From contig NZ_BDBI01000051.1 of the NCBI RefSeq assembly GCF_001612905.1, forward strand, positions 1 through 57,421: a stretch of DNA of 57,421 nucleotides, in the 5' to 3' direction. This document shows positions 53,271 to 57,421 of this stretch, in pieces. The number at the start of each line of letters is the position of its first letter. Position 1 is the stretch's first letter. The DNA comes from Nocardia ignorata NBRC 108230. GTDB taxonomy: Bacteria; Actinomycetota; Actinomycetes; Mycobacteriales; Mycobacteriaceae. The position numbers and the translations under genes were made by a program. The notes under the pieces were generated by a model that was not told where the DNA came from, made no database searches, and worked only from the letters and a program-made list of their open reading frames with translations.

Positions 53271-53684
53271 TCAGCTTTCGATGGCGGCGTGGAAGGCGAC
53301 GGTGTCGAAGATGTCTTCCATTCGGGTGGCTCTGCCTTCGCGCATGGTCCAGGAATGCAGGAAGGGCAAGGTGGTCGAGGTTCCGGTGCGGGCAATGACC
53401 TGGCGTGTGCCCAGGACGATGACGCGGTCGTTCTGTTCGATGAACTCGACCGGATCGAGCACCATGCCGCCGAGCACCGACGGGACGCGAGCGAGGAACT
53501 CCTTGATCCCGTCGTGGCCGATCTTGGTTCCGCCCAGGCCGTATTTCTGCATGCCGTCGGGGTGCACCCATTCGACGTCGTCGTGCATAGCGGAGAGGAT
53601 CTTGCCGACATCGCGGGTCGCGAAACCCTCGTACGCGGTGCGGATTACCGCGATGTTCGGGGTCGTCACCTGAGTGTGGTTCAT
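53271..53684 (-). CDS. SnoaL-like (NTF2-fold) protein
   Basis: 137 residues. AVIRTAYEGFATRDVGKILS at the N-terminus, HDDVEWVHPDG and HDGIKEFLARV are the SnoaL-like pattern; it ends HSWTMREGRATRMEDIFDT. The ATG at 53684 overlaps the upstream epimerase-like stop (ATGA), so it belongs to the operon headed by the A-T-TE synthetase. It could be an isomerase or cyclase acting on the synthetase product (inference). Confidence 0.87.
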   Translation of the reverse strand: MNHTQVTTPNIAVIRTAYEGFATRDVGKILSAMHDDVEWVHPDGMQKYGLGGTKIGHDGIKEFLARVPSVLGGMVLDPVEFIEQNDRVIVLGTRQVIARTGTSTTLPFLHSWTMREGRATRMEDIFDTVAFHAAIES

Positions 53685-54616
53685 CGCGGCGTCACCTCAC
53701 GGACGTGCGCGGGGTGGTGCGCGGCGAGGGTGCGCCGGATTCCCTCGCGCCAGTCGACGGTGCAGGGGCCGGTGATGGAGCGGCGCATTTCGGGATCGAA
53801 CTGGTAGGTCTCGCGGGTGACCTCGGACGGGACGAGCTGCGCCTCGATGCCACTGAGTTCTTCGAGGTAACGGACACAATCGGTGATCCCGACCGACTCG
53901 TCACCACCCCAGTTGACCACCCGGGCGGGTACCGACGCCGCGTTCCACAGCGCGGGAACCTGGGCGACGAGGTCGTCGGTGTAGAGCAGCGAACACCAGT
54001 TCTGGCCCTCGAGTGGAACCGGAATCGGTTCGCCTGCCAGCATCCGCTTGAAGTACAGCATGGGCACCCCACCGTATCCGCCGGGACCGTAGGCGATATT
54101 GAGCCGGGCGATCGTGGTCGGCAGTTCGAGTGTGTTCGCCAACGCTCGCACGGTGCCTTCGGCCGCGATCTTGCCGACCGGGTAGGTGGGCAGCCAGTCG
54201 GCGACACCGTCGATCGGGTCGGATTCGCGATAGGCGTGGTCGAGGGTCTGCCGTTTGTACAGCGCGCCGGTCGACACGAACAGAAACGCCTCGGCGGTGC
54301 GGCAGTGGGTCATCAGCCGCGCGCACGCGGTGGAGTTGACGGTGAGCGCGTCCTCGAAATCGGTGCCGTCACCGCGGTGGACCGCCGAGTGCAGCACGTG
54401 GGTGAAATCGGTCGGCAGCTGCGCGTAACCCGCGGCCGTCGTGTCGTTCATGTCCCAGTGCCGGGTGGTCACGCCGGCGGCGCGCAGTTCGTCCTCGACA
54501 CCCGGTGTGCCGAAGCGGCCGAGGCACCAGACCTCGTTGTGGGCGGCGAGCGCCTCGGCGACCGGTCTGGCGACCTGCCCCGTGCCGCCGGTGATCAGAA
54601 TCTTCTTGCCCTGCAA
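53681..54616 (-). CDS. NAD(P)-dependent epimerase/dehydratase-like extended SDR
   Basis: 311 residues, probably starting with TTG at 54616 since AGGGAG lies seven bases before it and ILITGGTGQVA follows at once. Cofactor motif is GGTGQVA (10-16); catalytic residues are Ser115 in FVSTGALY and Tyr145/Lys149 in YPVGK. The extended-SDR C-terminus contains YGPGGYGGVPMLYFKRM. It lies 11 bp after the synthetase stop and overlaps the SnoaL start. It likely reduces or dehydrates the synthetase product (inference). Confidence 0.88.
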   Translation of the reverse strand: MQGKKILITGGTGQVARPVAEALAAHNEVWCLGRFGTPGVEDELRAAGVTTRHWDMNDTTAAGYAQLPTDFTHVLHSAVHRGDGTDFEDALTVNSTACARLMTHCRTAEAFLFVSTGALYKRQTLDHAYRESDPIDGVADWLPTYPVGKIAAEGTVRALANTLELPTTIARLNIAYGPGGYGGVPMLYFKRMLAGEPIPVPLEGQNWCSLLYTDDLVAQVPALWNAASVPARVVNWGGDESVGITDCVRYLEELSGIEAQLVPSEVTRETYQFDPEMRRSITGPCTVDWREGIRRTLAAHHPAHVREVTPR

Positions 54617-54627
54617 CGTATTTCTCC

Positions 54628-57421
54628 CTATCGGTCGGCGTCGGCCTGTGCCAGCGCGCGGTCGAGTTCTTTGCGCAGAATGGACTGGAACGCGGTGACG
54701 TGCCGTGGTCCCATCAATGTGTAGTGCTCACCGGGCACATCGATGTAGCGGTTCGCCTCGGTGGTGAATTCGTCCCACCGGCGCAGTTCGTTGTCGATCC
54801 AGTCCTGTTTGGTGCCGCGCAACGGGACCGCGCAGAACACACTCATCGAGCGAACGGCACCGCTCGGCGTGTAGGTACGGCCGAGGCCGGTGAGCCCGTC
54901 GGCGAGTTCGGCCCAGGCCGTGAACTTCGTCAGATCCAGGTCGAGTTCGGCGACGCGGTCGGGCGGGGCCAGTTCGATCAGGCGAGCGAGCTGGCCCCCC
55001 TTGGACAGCGCTCGCAATTCGGCGGGCAGTTCGACGGCCTGCCGCTTGGTGATCAGGTCGAGGAACATCGCGAGATTCGTCGCGGTCTCGGTGAAATCGA
55101 GCTCGTCCATGCGGTATTTGATGTGCGGTGGCAGGTTGAAGCTGCCGAGGAAATCGACCCGTTCACCCTCGGCTTCGAGCCGCTTGGCGATCTCGAACGC
55201 CACCGCGGCGCCGAAGGAGTAACCGGCCAGGGCATACGGACCATGCGGTTGCCGCCGTCGGATGGCGCTCGTATAGACATCGACCATCTCGTCGAACGTG
55301 TGGAACGGCTCCTCCCCCTTGTTGAAACCGCGGGCGCGCAGCGCGTAGAACGGACGGTCTCCGACGAAGTACTTGGCCAGATTGACAAACACCAGCACCT
55401 CGCCTACACCGGGGTGCACACAGAACAGCGGCGTCTTCGTACCGCTGGTCTGCAACCCCACGATCGGATCGTAACGGCGCGGCCCGCCACCGCCCCCGTC
55501 CACGACAGCTGCCAGCTCCCGCACCGAGGGTGCGGTGAGGATGGCGATGATCGGCAGATCCGCCACCCCGAAGCGGCGCGCGATCTGTTGCTGCAGCCGA
55601 AGGATGTCCAGCGAGGTGCCGCCGAGGTCGAAAAAGCTGGCCGTGGCGCTGATTTCGGTTGCCGGAACATCGAACAGCTCCGCGTAGACATCGGTCAGGA
55701 TCGACTCGGTACCCCCCTGCGGTGCCGAGTATCCACCGAGCTGGCGGGTCGTGAGTGCCGCGGTGTCGGCGATGACATGGTCGTAGCCACCTGATTCGAG
55801 CTGTTGGCGCATGCGCGGCCGCAAGGTCTTGCCCAGGCTCGTCTTCGGGAAGTCCGCTTTGCTCAGGGGCAGAATGAATCCGGGGCGGAACCCGCACAGC
55901 AACACCACCGTGGAACGGACGGCCGTCAGTAGGCGATGCAGGTCGGCTTCGTCGGCGGTCTCGGCGTGCAGGGCGATCACGAGCTGTTCGGTGTCACTGC
56001 CGGGGCGACGCGTCGGGAACGCGGCCACATAGCCACGGGCGATGCCGTCGAGTTCTTCGACGGCCGTTTCGATCTCGTGGCTGAAGTAGTTCACGCCGTT
56101 GACGATGATGCTGTCCTTGCTGCGGCCGACCAGCGTGAGCCTGCCGTCTGTCACCCGGCCGAGGTCGCCCGTGCGGAACCAGCCGTCGGCGGTGAACGCC
56201 GCGCGGGTGGCCTCGTCGTTGTTGAAGTAGCCGCGGGTGACCATGGGGCCACGCAGCTGCACCTCCCCGGCGGCACCCGCGGGTAACGATCGCCCCTCCT
56301 GGTCGGCGACCCGCAGCCGTAATCCGGGCACCGGATGTCCGACGGCTGCGAACTCCTGCCCGGCGTCGGCGTTCGGGAAGTCGCGATTGTAGATGCTTCC
56401 CGCGCAGGTCTCGGTCATCCCGAACGCCGGCCACAGCGCGGTCTCGCGCAGACCGTAGGCGGCGAAAATGTCGAGGAACCGTGTCCCGGTCGCGACGACA
56501 TTGGCTTCGCCGCCGCTCACGATATGCCGCAGACAGCTCAGTTCGAGACGGGCGCCGTCGATTTCGGGTTCGAACAGCGTATTCAGTTGCCCGAGCAGGA
56601 AATTGGGTGTGAAGGTCATGCTCACCCGATGGCGGGAGATGATCCGCAGGAATTCCATCGGATCGTCGGCGACCACCTCACTCGGCGCATGGATCTGTCG
56701 CGCACCGCAATACAGCGGCAGCAGATGCGTTTCGAGCAGAGCCGCGACGTGATCGAACGAGATCCAATTGAAGGTGATGTCGTCGGGATTCAGGTGCTGT
56801 ACCGCGGCTTTGGCCGCCATGGAGCCGAGCAGATTGCCGTGGGTGAGTGCCACCGCTTTGGCGTTTCCGGTGGATCCGGAGGTGAGTACCAGCAGCGCGA
56901 GGTCGTCGGCGGAGGCGAGGTACGGAGTGGGCTCGTGTTCGCCGGTGCGCAACGATTCCAGCGTCACCGTCGCCAATCCGGGAACCGCCGGCATGGTGTC
57001 GTCGATCGACTGTGACGTCACGACGAGTGGGCGTTCCAGCAATTCGTCGACATGACGCAACGCGCTCGCCCAGCGCGCCGGATCGGCGGGCTGGGCGACC
57101 ATCGGGCACGGCACGAATCCGCCGAGGAAACACGCCCACAGCACGGTGACGAAGTCTTCGTGATCATCGAGCAGGAGAGCGACTTTCGACTGCGGACGCA
57201 CCCCGCGGTCGCGCAACGCACCGGTGAGCGACAGGGCCTCGTCGAGCAGTTGGGGGTACGAACGGTGCACCCGCACGGTCGGTCCGTCGCCGGTGCGCTG
57301 CAGGTAGGTCGTGCCGCTCGTGGGGTGGTGCCGGGCGGCGTGCAACAGAATCTGAGCCACCGACCCGGCGTCGTTGACCGCGTGTGGTACAGGAATGGTC
57401 GAAATATTCGATGTAGCAGTC
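54628..57421 (-). CDS. NRPS-like A-T-TE synthetase (aryl-keto-acid quinone/furanone synthetase type), 5' end beyond window
   Basis: At least 910 residues numbered from a GTG at 57360, but the frame stays open to base 57421 and reads on as TIPVPHAVNDAGS, so the true start is outside the window. The adenylation domain has LVLTSGSTGNAKAVALTHG and a distinctive FNWISFDHVAALLETHLLPL segment and TFTPNFLLGQL. These resemble the A domains of A-T-TE enzymes such as atromentin synthetase, TdiA and RalA, which dimerise aryl pyruvates. The carrier has Ser583 in LGGTSL; the thioesterase has Ser715 in AGYSFGAA and a His in PGEHYTLM. No condensation domain is present. A fatty-acyl-AMP-ligase-type substrate is the main alternative. 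Confidence 0.85.
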   Translation of the reverse strand, partial: TATSNISTIPVPHAVNDAGSVAQILLHAARHHPTSGTTYLQRTGDGPTVRVHRSYPQLLDEALSLTGALRDRGVRPQSKVALLLDDHEDFVTVLWACFLGGFVPCPMVAQPADPARWASALRHVDELLERPLVVTSQSIDDTMPAVPGLATVTLESLRTGEHEPTPYLASADDLALLVLTSGSTGNAKAVALTHGNLLGSMAAKAAVQHLNPDDITFNWISFDHVAALLETHLLPLYCGARQIHAPSEVVADDPMEFLRIISRHRVSMTFTPNFLLGQLNTLFEPEIDGARLELSCLRHIVSGGEANVVATGTRFLDIFAAYGLRETALWPAFGMTETCAGSIYNRDFPNADAGQEFAAVGHPVPGLRLRVADQEGRSLPAGAAGEVQLRGPMVTRGYFNNDEATRAAFTADGWFRTGDLGRVTDGRLTLVGRSKDSIIVNGVNYFSHEIETAVEELDGIARGYVAAFPTRRPGSDTEQLVIALHAETADEADLHRLLTAVRSTVVLLCGFRPGFILPLSKADFPKTSLGKTLRPRMRQQLESGGYDHVIADTAALTTRQLGGYSAPQGGTESILTDVYAELFDVPATEISATASFFDLGGTSLDILRLQQQIARRFGVADLPIIAILTAPSVRELAAVVDGGGGGPRRYDPIVGLQTSGTKTPLFCVHPGVGEVLVFVNLAKYFVGDRPFYALRARGFNKGEEPFHTFDEMVDVYTSAIRRRQPHGPYALAGYSFGAAVAFEIAKRLEAEGERVDFLGSFNLPPHIKYRMDELDFTETATNLAMFLDLITKRQAVELPAELRALSKGGQLARLIELAPPDRVAELDLDLTKFTAWAELADGLTGLGRTYTPSGAVRSMSVFCAVPLRGTKQDWIDNELRRWDEFTTEANRYIDVPGEHYTLMGPRHVTAFQSILRKELDRALAQADADR

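Overview
The window is high-GC actinobacterial DNA. Gene content (fused acetyl-CoA carboxylase AccDA, fused HadA/HadB-type dehydratase, a long-form leuA with a leader-peptide attenuator, an exochelin-type formyltransferase, many TetR regulators, a fungal-type secreted lipase) points to a mycolic-acid actinomycete, most likely Nocardia or a close relative. This assignment is an inference from gene families, because no rRNA or other marker gene is present.

1-16.7 kb (minus strand) is a lipid/polyketide locus. In transcription order it encodes a LysR regulator, a long-chain acyl-CoA ligase, an FAD-dependent oxidoreductase, a GDSL hydrolase, a PfaA-like iterative synthase (KS-AT-ACP-ACP-KR-DH), a PfaC-like protein with two dehydratase folds but no KS-CLF, a PfaD-like enoyl reductase and a fused AccDA running off the left edge. 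Most junctions are 1-4 bp overlaps, so the set is translationally coupled. It resembles a polyunsaturated-fatty-acid/secondary-lipid synthase with its own malonyl-CoA supply.

16.7-22.5 kb: leuA with a leader peptide and LEU-type pseudoknot, a FadR-type regulator coupled to an ABC ATPase, a secreted chitin-binding-domain protein, a frameshifted inhibitor-like remnant, and a divergent alpha/beta hydrolase/AraC pair.

22.6-29.6 kb: an iron-box-like promoter drives an FxbA-like N-formyltransferase and a C-A-T-C-T-R nonribosomal peptide synthetase whose second module has no adenylation domain. This looks like a formyl-hydroxamate siderophore or related peptide aldehyde/alcohol locus.

29.6-41.8 kb is mixed accessory DNA: collapsed ECF41 sigma and DoxX pseudogenes; TetR; a two-component system divergent from a VanY-like carboxypeptidase and a membrane protein; a guanidinium exporter under a guanidine-III riboswitch; an M48 protease; a VOC protein with an MHS transporter; truncated TetR and SDR genes fused at a deletion scar; and an FAD monooxygenase/MFS efflux pair.

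41.8-57.4 kb: a NarL-type two-component system, MarR/SnoaL, hydrolase/TetR, a twin-palindrome operator, a HadAB-like dehydratase, VOC, an RsbW-like ATPase, secreted lipase/TetR with a three-half-site operator, an acyl-CoA ligase with an internal deletion, and a SnoaL/epimerase/A-T-TE synthetase group running off the right edge.

All coordinates and motif calls are from reading the sequence. Family names are from motif recognition, with no database search.
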